DNA of 64,000 nt, from the NCBI RefSeq assembly GCF_016412875.1, contig NZ_JAEKPD010000007.1, positions 124,001-188,000 of the forward strand, read 5' to 3'. Source of the DNA: Palleronia pontilimi. GTDB taxonomy: Bacteria; Pseudomonadota; Alphaproteobacteria; Rhodobacterales; Rhodobacteraceae. The translations under genes were made by a program, and so were the position numbers. The number at the start of each line of letters is the position of its first letter. Within the stretch, counting starts at the first letter, position 1. Shown piece by piece: positions 51,492 to 60,208 of the stretch. Under the pieces are notes generated by a model. That model had not been told where the DNA came from and made no database searches. It saw nothing but the letters and a program-made list of their open reading frames with translations.

Positions 51492-52724
51492 ATGTCATTC
51501 TTCAACAAGCTGAAATCGAAGCTGTTCAAGTCGTCGTCCAAACTGGACGAAGGCATCGACGCCATCGTCGAGGAACAGGGCGAGATCGCGCCGCCCGAGG
51601 CCGACGCGCCCGCGCCGGCACCCGATCGGGCGCCGCCCCCGCCCCCCGAAAGCCCGCCGGTCGAGCCGGGACCGGGCCCGCGCCCCGAGCTGGCGCCCGA
51701 GCCCTTCCCGGCGCCGCAGGACCCCGAACCCGCCCCGGCGCCGCCCGAGGTGCCGCAGGATACGCCGCCCGAGACGCCGCCTGAGCCCCCCGCAACGGTC
51801 GAGACCGAGACGCCGCCGCCCGCCCCCGAGCCCAAGCGCGGCGTCATCGGGCGCCTGATCGGACGGACTCCGCCCGCGGCGCCGGTCATGCGGCGGCCGC
51901 TGGACGACGCCATGCTCGAACAGCTCGAAGACCTGCTTATATCCGCGGATATGGGCGTGGACACCGCCGCCCGCGTCACCGCCAATATGGCCGAGGGCCG
52001 CTTCGGCAAGCGCCTGAGCACCGGCGAGATCAAGGCGCTCATGGCCGCCGAGATCGCCCGCATCATGGAGCCCGTCGCCAAGCCCCTGCCGATCTACGCC
52101 AAGAAGCCGCAGGTCGTGCTGATCGTGGGCGTCAACGGCTCGGGCAAGACGACGACCATCGGCAAGCTGGCCGCGCAATTCCGCGCGGCGGGCAAATCGG
52201 TGGTGATCGCGGCGGGCGACACGTTCCGCGCGGCGGCCGTCGAGCAGTTGCAGGTCTGGGGCGAGCGGGCGGGCGTGCCGGTGCTGACCGCGCCGCAAGG
52301 CAGCGATCCCGCGTCGCTGGCCTTCGACGCCATGGGCAAGGCCGAAGCCGACGGCGCCGACCTGCTGATGATCGACACGGCGGGCCGCCTGCAGAACCGC
52401 GCCGACCTGATGGAAGAGCTGGCCAAGATCGTCCGCGTGATCCGCAAGAAGGATCCTGACGCGCCGCACAACACCGTGCTGGTGCTGGACGCGACCACGG
52501 GCCAGAACGCGCTGAGCCAGGTCGAGATCTTCCAGAAGATCTCGGACGTGTCGGGGCTGGTGATGACCAAGCTCGACGGCACCGCGCGCGGCGGCGTCCT
52601 GGTGGCGCTGGCCGACAAGTTCGGGCTGCCGATCCACGCCATCGGCGTGGGCGAGCAGATCGACGACCTGGCCCCCTTCGACCCCGAGGAATTCGCCGCC
52701 GCGCTGACCGGCGCGGATGCCTGA
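51492..52724 (+). CDS. ftsY: signal recognition particle receptor FtsY
   Basis: FtsY is the membrane-associated GTPase receptor of SRP. The 410-residue protein has a 17-residue basic start (MSFFNKLKSKLFKSSSKLDE), a long Pro/Glu-rich linker (residues about 35-115), then the NG domain with GVNGSGKTTTIGKLA (G1), DTFRAAAVEQL (G2), DTAGRLQN (G3) and TKLDGTARGG (G4/G5). It follows the fused dehydrogenase gene by 66 bp. The SRP RNA gene is at 21453. Confidence 0.97.
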   Translation: MSFFNKLKSKLFKSSSKLDEGIDAIVEEQGEIAPPEADAPAPAPDRAPPPPPESPPVEPGPGPRPELAPEPFPAPQDPEPAPAPPEVPQDTPPETPPEPPATVETETPPPAPEPKRGVIGRLIGRTPPAAPVMRRPLDDAMLEQLEDLLISADMGVDTAARVTANMAEGRFGKRLSTGEIKALMAAEIARIMEPVAKPLPIYAKKPQVVLIVGVNGSGKTTTIGKLAAQFRAAGKSVVIAAGDTFRAAAVEQLQVWGERAGVPVLTAPQGSDPASLAFDAMGKAEADGADLLMIDTAGRLQNRADLMEELAKIVRVIRKKDPDAPHNTVLVLDATTGQNALSQVEIFQKISDVSGLVMTKLDGTARGGVLVALADKFGLPIHAIGVGEQIDDLAPFDPEEFAAALTGADA

Positions 52725-52849
52725 CCGGCCCGGCCCGTGGCGGCGCGCGGCACCGACCGGCACGATCACGCACACGTCATCGCGGGCCACCTACGCCGCC
52801 CCACCGGCGCGCCCTAGATCCATGGCAACATCAACAGGAGTTGCCGCAC

Positions 52850-53272
52850 ATGGCCCGTCCCAAGCCTGGTTTCCCGATCGTCGTCGCCCTGGCCCTGGCG
52901 TTCACGATCGCCTCGCTCAACCTGCTTTACGCCCAGGGCGAGACGCCGCCCGCGCCGCGGCCCGATCCGGCCGCCAGCGGCGCGCAGATGACGGACGGCC
53001 CCATGGCCGACGGACACATGGCGGGCATGGCGCAGGGCGACGGCGCGCATGGGACGATGGCCGATGGCATGGGGATGACGCCGACGGGCGATCCGGACGT
53101 GGATTTCGCGCGCGGGATGATCGTGCATCACCAGGGCGCCATCGACATGGCCCGGACGGTGCTGGACAGCGGATCGGACCCCGAGATCCGCGAGCTCGCC
53201 GAAGCCATCGTGGCCGCGCAGCAGGCCGAGATCGCGTTTCTCACCGACTGGCTGGACCGGCACGGCGGCTGA
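52850..53272 (+). CDS. DUF305 exported protein
   Basis: This 140-residue protein has an N-terminal signal or anchor helix (FPIVVALALAFTIASLNLLYA), a Met/Gly/His-rich linker (MADGHMAGMAQGDGAHGT) and one DUF305 repeat with FARGMIVHHQGAIDMARTVL and IVAAQQAEIAFL. The family is a ferritin-like helical fold, often found near copper genes, so metal binding is possible. The ATG at 52850 follows CAGGAG at the right spacing; a TTG at 52841 does not. Confidence 0.88.
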   Translation: MARPKPGFPIVVALALAFTIASLNLLYAQGETPPAPRPDPAASGAQMTDGPMADGHMAGMAQGDGAHGTMADGMGMTPTGDPDVDFARGMIVHHQGAIDMARTVLDSGSDPEIRELAEAIVAAQQAEIAFLTDWLDRHGG

Positions 53273-53312
53273 GCCGCGGGCATGGACGTGACGCGCCCGC
53301 CCGGCGCGCGGC

Positions 53313-54218
53313 GTGAGCGGCTGGCTCACGTCCCTCGAGGGCACGGCGACCGGGCACACCCTGGCGCTTATCCTCGCGCTGACGGCGGCGATCCTGCACG
53401 CCGTCTTCGGGGCTTTGCAGAAGGGCCGTCACGACCCGTGGATCAGCCGCATGGCCATCGACGCCAGCTACGGCACCATGGCGCTGCCCTTCGCGCTGTT
53501 CGTCGTGCCCTGGCCCGAGCCGCATATGTGGCCGATCTTCGCGGGCGCCTACGCGATCCACGTCACCTACAAGCTGCTGCAGGGCTATTGCTACACCAAG
53601 GGCGCGTTCACCGTGGTCTATCCGGTGGTGCGGGGCACCGGGCCGCTCTTTGCCGTGATCGGTGCCAGCGTCGTCTTCAGCGAGACCTTCACCGCGCCGC
53701 AATGGGCGGGCGTGGCGGTGCTGCTGGCGGGGATCTACGGGCTTGCCATCTACAACCTGCGCCACGTCACGATCGACCGCGAGACCATGCCGCTGGCTTT
53801 GGGGCTTGCGGTGCTGACGGGTCTGTTCGTGGCGCTCTACACCACCTACGACGCCTACGGCATCCGCGCGACGGCCGATCCGTTCACGTTCCTGGCGTGG
53901 TTCTTCCTGATCGACGGTCTGGGATTCGCGCCGCTGGTGGCGTTCTTCCACCGACGCAAGGTCGCGCAGATCGCCGATTGGGGCGCGCTGGCGCGGCGCG
54001 GGATCACCGGCGGGCTGGTGGCGTTCGGCAGTTTCGGGTCGATCATGCTGGCCACGCGGCTGGACAAGGTGGGCGAGGCGGCGGTGTTGCGCGAAACCTC
54101 GACCGTGTTCGCGGCGCTGATCGGCTGGCTGATGCTGGGCGAGAAAACCGGCCCGCGCAGGCTGGTGCTCATGGCGCTGATCGCGCTAGGAGCTGTCATC
54201 GTGGAAATCGGCGGATAA
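53313..54218 (+). CDS. EamA/DMT family transporter
   Basis: This ten-helix drug/metabolite transporter of 301 residues starts at a GTG. Features include ILHAVFGALQKGRHDPW, YPVVRGTGPLFAV and EAAVLRETSTVFAALIGWL. It resembles the EamA protein at 16234 in arrangement. yciB follows after nine bases, so the two are probably co-transcribed. Substrate unknown. Confidence 0.88.
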   Translation: MSGWLTSLEGTATGHTLALILALTAAILHAVFGALQKGRHDPWISRMAIDASYGTMALPFALFVVPWPEPHMWPIFAGAYAIHVTYKLLQGYCYTKGAFTVVYPVVRGTGPLFAVIGASVVFSETFTAPQWAGVAVLLAGIYGLAIYNLRHVTIDRETMPLALGLAVLTGLFVALYTTYDAYGIRATADPFTFLAWFFLIDGLGFAPLVAFFHRRKVAQIADWGALARRGITGGLVAFGSFGSIMLATRLDKVGEAAVLRETSTVFAALIGWLMLGEKTGPRRLVLMALIALGAVIVEIGG

Positions 54219-54227
54219 GGGCACCCC

Positions 54228-54824
54228 ATGTCTGACACATCGAAAAAGGGATTGGTGACCGCGCTGGAGCTTGGCCCCGTGGCGCTGTTCTTCCTGGGCT
54301 ACCTGCTGCTGCGCGAGCGCACCTTCACCGTGGCGGGGCAGGAATATTCCGGCTTCATCCTGATGACCGCGCTGTTCGTGCCGATCCTGGTCGTGTCCAT
54401 GGCGCTGATCCGGAAGATCACCGGCGCGCTGTCGAAGATGCAGGTGGTCACGCTGGTGCTGGTGGTGGTGTTCGGCGGGCTGACCGTGTGGCTGAACGAC
54501 GAGCGGTTCTTCAAGATGAAGCCCACGCTGATCTACCTGATCTTCGGCGTGATCCTGGGTTTCGGCCTGCTGCGCGGGCAAAGCTACCTGAGGGCCGTCA
54601 TGGGCGGCGTGCTGCCGCTGGACGATGCGGGCTGGATGATCCTGACGCGCCGCTTCTGCGCGTTCTTCTTCGGGCTGGCGGCCCTGAACGAGCTTGTCTG
54701 GCGCACCATGTCCACGGATGCCTGGGTGAACTTCAAGACATTCGGGCTGACCGGCGCGATCTTCGTGTTCTTCCTACTCCAAAGCCGCCTGTTCCGCGAC
54801 CACGGCACCGGCGACGCCGACTGA
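54228..54824 (+). CDS. yciB: inner membrane-spanning protein YciB (septation protein A family)
   Basis: This 198-residue membrane protein has five hydrophobic helices. The IspZ/YciB motifs are ELGPVALFFLGY at the start, VWLNDERFFKMKPTLIYLIF, and LTRRFCAFFFGLAALNE followed by W. YciB is linked to cell-envelope integrity and division. It follows the EamA gene by nine bases. Confidence 0.93.
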   Translation: MSDTSKKGLVTALELGPVALFFLGYLLLRERTFTVAGQEYSGFILMTALFVPILVVSMALIRKITGALSKMQVVTLVLVVVFGGLTVWLNDERFFKMKPTLIYLIFGVILGFGLLRGQSYLRAVMGGVLPLDDAGWMILTRRFCAFFFGLAALNELVWRTMSTDAWVNFKTFGLTGAIFVFFLLQSRLFRDHGTGDAD

Positions 54825-54832
54825 CGGCGCAA

Positions 54833-54857
54833 TTCAGGTATTTGTGGAAAGATGAAG
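54833..54857 (+). repeat. dispersed 24-25 bp repeat
   Basis: TTCAGGTATTTGTGGAAAGA followed by TGAAG lies eight bases after the yciB stop and is followed by GC-rich sequence, as with the copy at 21640. Confidence 0.75.
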
Positions 54858-55000
54858 CCGGGGCGGGGGGTCCGAACGGGTCCCGGGCGCGTCCGTTTCG
54901 CGGTCGGGGCGTCGCGCGCGGAGTCTCTGGGTCTTGCGCCGCGCGCGGATCTTTCGTAAGTCCGGCCCGTCGAAGGGGCGGAACAGCCCCGGGCATGAGC

Positions 55001-55028
55001 AGGGTCGGTCATCCACCGACCCTTTTTG
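55001..55028 (+). terminator. intrinsic terminator upstream of rpsA
   Basis: The arms GGGTCGGT and ACCGACCC (55002-55022) surround CATCC and are followed by five T's. It is a textbook terminator 93 bases before the rpsA ATG and 177 bases after yciB. A smaller GGGGC/GCCCC hairpin lies just upstream. It may end the yciB transcript, end an unrecognised small RNA, or attenuate rpsA. Confidence 0.75.
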
Positions 55029-55120
55029 CCATACCCGGACCCGTGCCCAAGACCAACCCAAAGACCGGCGGAGACAACCGCGCGGCCCGTATAAACCGCT
55101 AAAAGGAACTCATAGGCCAC

Positions 55121-56797
55121 ATGGCTCAAAACGCATCCATGGAGGAATTCGAAGCCCTCCTGAACGAAAGCTTCGACATCGACACGCCCGACGAAGGGTC
55201 TGTCGTCAAAGGTCGGGTCCTCGCCATCGAGGCAGGACAGGCCATCATCGACGTCGGCTACAAGATGGAGGGCCGCGTCGATCTGAAAGAATTCGCCGAA
55301 CCCGGACAAGCCCCTGAAATCGCTGTCGGCGACGAGGTCGAAGTGTATCTGCGCCAGGTCGAGAACGCCCGCGGCGAAGCCGTCATCAGCCACGAGATGG
55401 CCCGTCGCGAAGCCGCGTGGGACCGTCTGGAAAAGGCCTATGCCGACGAGAACCGCGTCGAAGGCGCGATCTTCGGCCGCGTCAAGGGTGGCTTCACCGT
55501 GGATCTGGGCGGCGCGGTCGCGTTCCTGCCCGGCTCTCAGGTGGATGTGCGCCCGGTGCGCGATGCGGGCCCGCTCATGGGTCTGAAGCAGCCGTTCCAG
55601 ATCCTGAAGATGGATCGCCGCCGCGGCAACATCGTCGTGTCGCGCCGCGCCATCCTGGAAGAGTCCCGCGCCGAGCAGCGCGCTGAGGTCATCGGCAACC
55701 TGGCCGAGGGTCAGGCCGTGGACGGTGTGGTCAAGAACATCACCGAATACGGTGCCTTCGTGGACCTGGGCGGCGTCGACGGCCTGCTGCACGTCACCGA
55801 CATGGCGTGGCGCCGGGTCAACCACCCGTCCGAGATCGTCACCATCGGCGAGACGATCAAGGTGCAGGTCATCAAGATCAACAAGGAAACCCACCGTATC
55901 AGCCTGGGCATGAAGCAGCTGCAGGACGATCCGTGGGACAGCGTGGAAGCCAAGTTCCCGCTGAACTCGGTGCATACCGGTCGCGTCACGAACATCACCG
56001 ATTACGGTGCGTTCGTCGAGCTCGAGCCGGGCGTCGAGGGCCTTGTGCACGTCTCGGAAATGTCGTGGACGAAGAAGAACGTCCATCCCGGCAAGATCGT
56101 GTCGACCAGCCAAGAGGTCGAGGTCATGGTGCTGGAGATCGACACCCAGAAGCGCCGCGTGTCGCTTGGTCTGAAGCAGACCATGCGCAACCCGTGGGAA
56201 GTCTTCGCCGAAACCCATCCCGAGGGCACCCAGGTCGAGGGCGAGGTGAAGAACATCACCGAATTCGGTCTGTTCGTCGGTCTCGAAGGCGATATCGACG
56301 GCATGGTGCACCTTTCCGACATCAGCTGGGACCAGCGCGGCGAAGAGGCGATCCAGTCCTTCCAGAAGGGCGACACCGTGCAGGCCGTCGTCACCGAGGT
56401 GGATGTCGAGAAAGAGCGCATCAGCCTCAGCATCAAGGCGCTGGATGACAGCTTCACCGGGGCGACCGAGGGCGTGAAACGCGGCTCGATCATCACCGTG
56501 GAAGTCACCGCGATCGAGGATGGCGGCATCGAGGTGGAATACGAGGGCGCCAAGTCCTTCATCCGCCGCTCCGACCTGTCGCGCGACCGCTCCGAGCAGC
56601 GCCCCGAGCGCTTCGGGGTGGGCGACAAGGTCGACGTGCGCGTCACCAACGTGGACCAGAAGACGCGCCGCCTGGGCCTGTCGATCAAGGCCCGCGAGAT
56701 CGCCGAAGAGAAAGAGGCGGTCGAACAATACGGCTCGTCCGACTCGGGTGCGTCGCTGGGCGACATCCTGGGCGCCGCTCTGAAGGGCGACGAGTGA
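55121..56797 (+). CDS. rpsA: 30S ribosomal protein S1
   Basis: S1 binds mRNA on the 30S subunit and is needed for initiation on most mRNAs. The 558-residue protein has six S1/OB repeats, seen by recurring KNITEYGAFVDLGGVDGLLH, KNITEFGLFVGLEGDIDGMV and similar units. The start MAQNASMEEFEALLNESFD is typical. Codon use includes more GGT/CGT/CAT codons than neighbours, as expected for a highly expressed gene. AAAGGAA precedes the ATG and a terminator follows. Confidence 0.98.
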   Translation: MAQNASMEEFEALLNESFDIDTPDEGSVVKGRVLAIEAGQAIIDVGYKMEGRVDLKEFAEPGQAPEIAVGDEVEVYLRQVENARGEAVISHEMARREAAWDRLEKAYADENRVEGAIFGRVKGGFTVDLGGAVAFLPGSQVDVRPVRDAGPLMGLKQPFQILKMDRRRGNIVVSRRAILEESRAEQRAEVIGNLAEGQAVDGVVKNITEYGAFVDLGGVDGLLHVTDMAWRRVNHPSEIVTIGETIKVQVIKINKETHRISLGMKQLQDDPWDSVEAKFPLNSVHTGRVTNITDYGAFVELEPGVEGLVHVSEMSWTKKNVHPGKIVSTSQEVEVMVLEIDTQKRRVSLGLKQTMRNPWEVFAETHPEGTQVEGEVKNITEFGLFVGLEGDIDGMVHLSDISWDQRGEEAIQSFQKGDTVQAVVTEVDVEKERISLSIKALDDSFTGATEGVKRGSIITVEVTAIEDGGIEVEYEGAKSFIRRSDLSRDRSEQRPERFGVGDKVDVRVTNVDQKTRRLGLSIKAREIAEEKEAVEQYGSSDSGASLGDILGAALKGDE

Positions 56798-56832
56798 CCT
56801 GAAGCCAGACCTTTTCACGGGTCGCAGAACAA

Positions 56833-56865
56833 CCCCGCGCACCTTGGTGTCGCGGGGCTTTTCTT
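56833..56865 (+). terminator. rpsA terminator
   Basis: CCCCGCG (56833-56839) pairs with CGCGGGG (56851-56857) and is followed by CTTTTCTT. It lies 35 bases after the rpsA stop. Confidence 0.8.
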
Positions 56866-57019
56866 GTCCGGGTGCGGCGCTGTCGGGGCTTGCGAATCGC
56901 TTTGGCGCGGGCGGGCCCATGGCTCGACGGGCGCTGCCCGGTTTCCCAACCTCCTTGATAATACGGCATCTTTGCGCATGACCTGAGTGCGGATTGCCGC
57001 GATTCCCGCCGATGGATGG

Positions 57020-57047
57020 TTTCGTAAATCGAATTTCCCGCTATAGT
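57020..57047 (+). promoter_or_regulatory. probable ihfB promoter
   Basis: TATAGT at 57042-57047 is a good -10 box. The -35 region near 57020 reads TTTCGT, a weak match. The surrounding 40 bases are clearly AT-richer than the flanks. The rest of the 305-base gap between rpsA and ihfB holds only the rpsA terminator and sequence in which I see nothing. Confidence 0.5.
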
Positions 57048-57102
57048 CGGTGTGTTGCCGAATGCGCCGGACGTGCGTGAGTTACAGGGGGGATAGTTGC
57101 CG

Positions 57103-57384
57103 ATGATCCGGTCTGAATTGATTCAGAAGATCGCGGACGAAAATCCGCATTTGACCCAGCGTGACGTGGAACGCATCGTCGGGACCATCTTCGACGAAAT
57201 CATCAGCGCCATGTCCCGTGGCGATCGTGTCGAGCTGCGGGGCTTCGGCGCGTTCTCGGTGAAGAAAAGAGATGCGCGACAGGGGCGGAACCCTAGGACC
57301 GGCGAGTCGGTTCATGTAGAAGAGAAGCACGTGCCGTTCTTCAAGACCGGCAAGCTTCTCAGGGACCGCTTGAACGAAGGATGA
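57103..57384 (+). CDS. ihfB: integration host factor beta subunit
   Basis: IHF-beta forms a heterodimer with IHF-alpha that bends DNA. The 93-residue protein starts [20 protein letters not shown], has the HU/IHF core [17 protein letters not shown] and the intercalating loop [10 protein letters not shown]. The ATG at 57103 is preferred over a TTG at 57097 because family members start M(T/I)RSELI. It is followed eight bases later by the lapA gene. Confidence 0.96.
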   Translation: MIRSELIQKIADENPHLTQRDVERIVGTIFDEIISAMSRGDRVELRGFGAFSVKKRDARQGRNPRTGESVHVEEKHVPFFKTGKLLRDRLNEG

Positions 57385-57391
57385 ACTGCGA

Positions 57392-57757
57392 ATGAGCCTG
57401 GTGAAATACGTCTTCCTCGCGGTGCTGGCCGTCCTGCTGATCGTGGTGGCGCTCGCCAATTCCATGGCGGTGACGCTGCGCGTGCTGCCCGAAACGATGG
57501 CGGGCTTCCTGGGCTGGTCGTGGCAGATCACGCTGCCCATGTTCGTGGTCATCCTGGGCGCGGTCATCCTGGGGCTGCTGATCGGGTTCCTGTGGGAATG
57601 GCTGCGCGAGCACAAGCACCGCGTCGCCGCCCGCAACGAGCGCCGCGAGAGGGAAGCGCTGCAGCGCGAGAACGAGCAGCTGAAGACCGACCGCCGGGGC
57701 GCGTCGCGCAACGACGACATCCTGGCCCTGCTGGAAGACGGCAGCGTTCCGCGCTGA
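57392..57757 (+). CDS. lapA: LapA domain membrane protein
   Basis: This 121-residue inner-membrane protein has two helices ([20 protein letters not shown] and [20 protein letters not shown]) and a cytoplasmic coiled-coil tail ([18 protein letters not shown]), the layout of LapA/YciS, which helps control LPS amount with LapB. Position after ihfB is a conserved arrangement in proteobacteria. LapB is not visible nearby. Confidence 0.85.
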   Translation: MSLVKYVFLAVLAVLLIVVALANSMAVTLRVLPETMAGFLGWSWQITLPMFVVILGAVILGLLIGFLWEWLREHKHRVAARNERREREALQRENEQLKTDRRGASRNDDILALLEDGSVPR

Positions 57758-57761
57758 TCCC

Positions 57762-58406
57762 ATGACCGACATTCGCGTGAAGATCTGCGGGCTCTCGACC
57801 CCCGAGGGCGTGGAGGCGGCCGTTCAGGCGGGCGCGTCCTATCTTGGCTTCGTGTTCTTTCCCAAATCGCCCCGCAACGTGGCGCTGCCGCTGGCCGCGA
57901 TGCTGGCGAGCTCGGCGCCGCCCGGCGTGGCCAAGGTGGCGCTGACGGTGGATGCGGATGACGCGGCGCTGGACCGGATCGTCTGCGCCGTGCCGCTGGA
58001 CATGATCCAGCTGCACGGTGCGGAATCGCCCGCGCGCGTGGCCGAGATCCGCAGCCGTTATGGCCTGCCGGTGATGAAGGCCGTGGGGGTGGCGTCCGAG
58101 GCCGACCTGGCGGCGCTGGACGCCTATGCCCGGGTGTCGGACCAGCTTCTGGTGGACGCGAAGCCGCCGCCGGACGCGGACCTGCCGGGCGGCAACGGGC
58201 TGGCCTTCGACTGGCGCCTGATCGCGGGCCGCCGCTGGTCCGTGCCGTGGATGCTGGCGGGCGGGCTGACGCCCGACACGGTGGCCGAGGCGGTGCGGCT
58301 GACGGGGGCGGCGCAGCTGGATGTGAGCTCGGGCGTCGAAAGCGCGCCGGGCGTGAAGGATCCTGCGCGGATCGGCGCCTTCCTGCGCGCGGCCCGCGAG
58401 GCGTAA
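57762..58406 (+). CDS. trpF: phosphoribosylanthranilate isomerase
   Basis: TrpF is the third step of tryptophan synthesis from anthranilate. This TIM-barrel enzyme of 214 residues has the start [15 protein letters not shown] with the catalytic Cys, [21 protein letters not shown] and LLVDAKPP with the catalytic Asp, then a phosphate-binding [11 protein letters not shown] and DVSSGVE. It precedes trpB with one small gene between. Confidence 0.96.
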   Translation: MTDIRVKICGLSTPEGVEAAVQAGASYLGFVFFPKSPRNVALPLAAMLASSAPPGVAKVALTVDADDAALDRIVCAVPLDMIQLHGAESPARVAEIRSRYGLPVMKAVGVASEADLAALDAYARVSDQLLVDAKPPPDADLPGGNGLAFDWRLIAGRRWSVPWMLAGGLTPDTVAEAVRLTGAAQLDVSSGVESAPGVKDPARIGAFLRAAREA

Positions 58407-58478
58407 GGCAAGGGCGGCGGCACCCGGGAACCGGCCGGGTTCACGGTTTCTTAATCAAGTTCGGGTGTGGTCGAAGCC

Positions 58479-58757
58479 ATGTCCCTTATGCCCGATCACG
58501 TGACCCCCGAACGCTGGCTGGCGCAGATCTTCGCGTCCGGCGAAGCGCGGCGCGGCGGCGTGGTCAAGCGCCAGGTCAGCGATGTGGAACGGCTGGTGGG
58601 CCGCAGCGCCTTCGCGGCCGAAGTGGCGCGCCGCGGCTACCAGGCAGTCGAGAACGGCCGCCATTTCGTGATCTTCTGCAATGGCAGTCCCGTCCTGCGC
58701 GTCCGGGCCGAAGGGCCTGTGAAGGCCCTTCCCGAACGCTCTTGCAAGAGCGTTTGA
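58479..58757 (+). CDS. small protein between trpF and trpB
   Basis: This 92-residue protein starts MSLMPDHVTPERWLAQIFAS; a GTG at 58467 adds four residues. The core GGVVKRQVSDVERLVGR and RRGYQAVENGRHFVIFCN looks conserved, and I recall similar small proteins at this position in Rhodobacteraceae, sometimes named after the neighbouring isomerase without cause. The last 12 codons overlap two palindromes (58710-58731 and 58735-58754), so the C-terminus (PVKALPERSCKSV) may derive from the repeat. Function unknown. Confidence 0.75.
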   Translation: MSLMPDHVTPERWLAQIFASGEARRGGVVKRQVSDVERLVGRSAFAAEVARRGYQAVENGRHFVIFCNGSPVLRVRAEGPVKALPERSCKSV

Positions 58758-58801
58758 CCGCCGCGGGGCCGCGGCGGTCGGAAGGCGTTTCAAACGCCTT
58801 C
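58710..58801. repeat. cluster of four consecutive hairpin palindromes
   Basis: Four inverted repeats stand side by side. They are GAAGGGCC/GGCCCTTC (58710-58731), AACGCTCTTG/CAAGAGCGTT (58735-58754), GACCGCCGCGG/CCGCGGCGGTC (58756-58779), and GAAGGCGTTT/AAACGCCTTC (58781-58801). All arms are perfect. The cluster spans the end of the small gene and the approach to trpB. Confidence 0.85.
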
Positions 58802-58882
58802 GGTCTGCGTCCATACGGGTGCTTGCCCTCGACCGCCCGCGGGGCTACCCCCAAGGCGTGATCCCGCTGCGGAGTGAGCGCC

Positions 58883-60115
58883 ATGCCCAACGACCTGTTC
58901 AATTCCTTCATGACCGGCCCGGACGAGAAGGGCCGCTTCGGCCAGTTCGGCGGCCGCTTCGTGTCCGAAACGCTGATGCCGCTGATCCTGGAGCTGGAAC
59001 GCCAATACGAGCACGCCAAGACCGACGACAGTTTCTGGGCCGAGATGCACCACCTCTGGACCCATTACGTCGGGCGGCCCAGCCCCATGTATTTCGCCGA
59101 GCGGATGACCGACGCGCTGGGCGGCGCCAAGATCTACCTGAAGCGCGACGAGCTGAACCACACCGGCGCGCACAAGATCAACAACGTGCTGGGCCAGATC
59201 ATCCTGGCCCGCCGCATGGGCAAGACCCGCATCATCGCCGAGACGGGGGCGGGCCAGCACGGCGTGGCCACCGCCACGGTCTGCGCCAAGTTCGGGCTGA
59301 AATGCATGGTCTACATGGGCGCGCATGACGTCGAGCGGCAGAAGCCCAACGTCTTCCGCATGCGCCTGCTGGGCGCCGAGGTCGTGCCGGTGACCAGCGG
59401 CCGCGGCACCCTGAAGGACGCCATGAACGACGCGCTGCGCGACTGGGTGACCAACGTGCGCGACACGTTCTACTGCATCGGCACCGTCGCGGGCCCGCAT
59501 CCCTATCCGGCCATGGTGCGCGATTTCCAGGCGATCATCGGCAAGGAAGCGAAAGAGCAGATGCAGGCCGCCGAGGGCCGTCTGCCCGACACCCTGATCG
59601 CCGCGATCGGCGGCGGGTCGAACGCCATGGGCCTGTTCTATCCTTTCCTGGACGACAAGGACGTGCAGATCATCGGGGTCGAGGCCGGCGGCAAGGGCGT
59701 CAACGCCAAGATGGAGCATTGCGCGTCCCTGACCGGGGGCCGTCCCGGCGTGCTGCACGGAAACCGGACCTACCTGCTGCAGGACGATGACGGGCAGATC
59801 CTGGAAGGGTTCTCGATCAGCGCGGGGCTGGATTATCCCGGCATCGGGCCCGAACATTCGTGGCTGCACGATATCGGCCGCGCCGAATACGTGGCGATCA
59901 CGGACCGCGAGGCGCTGGAGGCGTTCCAGTTCTGCTGCGAGAAAGAGGGGATCATCCCCGCTTTGGAGCCCAGTCACGCGCTGGCCCACGTGATGAAGAT
60001 CGCGCCGGACCTGCCGAAGGATCACATCATCTGCATGAACATGTGCGGTCGCGGCGACAAGGACATCTTCACCGTGGCCAAGGCGCTGGGGTTCGACATG
60101 GACACCGGCGGCTGA
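58883..60115 (+). CDS. trpB: tryptophan synthase beta subunit
   Basis: This PLP enzyme of 410 residues joins indole and serine to give tryptophan, in complex with TrpA. Visible are [17 protein letters not shown], the PLP lysine in [19 protein letters not shown] and the phosphate-binding GGGSNAMG. The ATG at 58883 follows GGAG by eight bases; a GTG at 58874 lies inside that site. trpA is not found directly downstream, where two small reverse genes follow. Confidence 0.97.
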   Translation: MPNDLFNSFMTGPDEKGRFGQFGGRFVSETLMPLILELERQYEHAKTDDSFWAEMHHLWTHYVGRPSPMYFAERMTDALGGAKIYLKRDELNHTGAHKINNVLGQIILARRMGKTRIIAETGAGQHGVATATVCAKFGLKCMVYMGAHDVERQKPNVFRMRLLGAEVVPVTSGRGTLKDAMNDALRDWVTNVRDTFYCIGTVAGPHPYPAMVRDFQAIIGKEAKEQMQAAEGRLPDTLIAAIGGGSNAMGLFYPFLDDKDVQIIGVEAGGKGVNAKMEHCASLTGGRPGVLHGNRTYLLQDDDGQILEGFSISAGLDYPGIGPEHSWLHDIGRAEYVAITDREALEAFQFCCEKEGIIPALEPSHALAHVMKIAPDLPKDHIICMNMCGRGDKDIFTVAKALGFDMDTGG

Positions 60116-60208
60116 TCCACCCGCGGCGGTGCTGCCGAGCCTGCGGATTTGTCAAGGCGTCCGGTTGGTGTGCGGGGTCCGATCCCGGCGCTGCGCGGTC
60201 CGTTGTCG

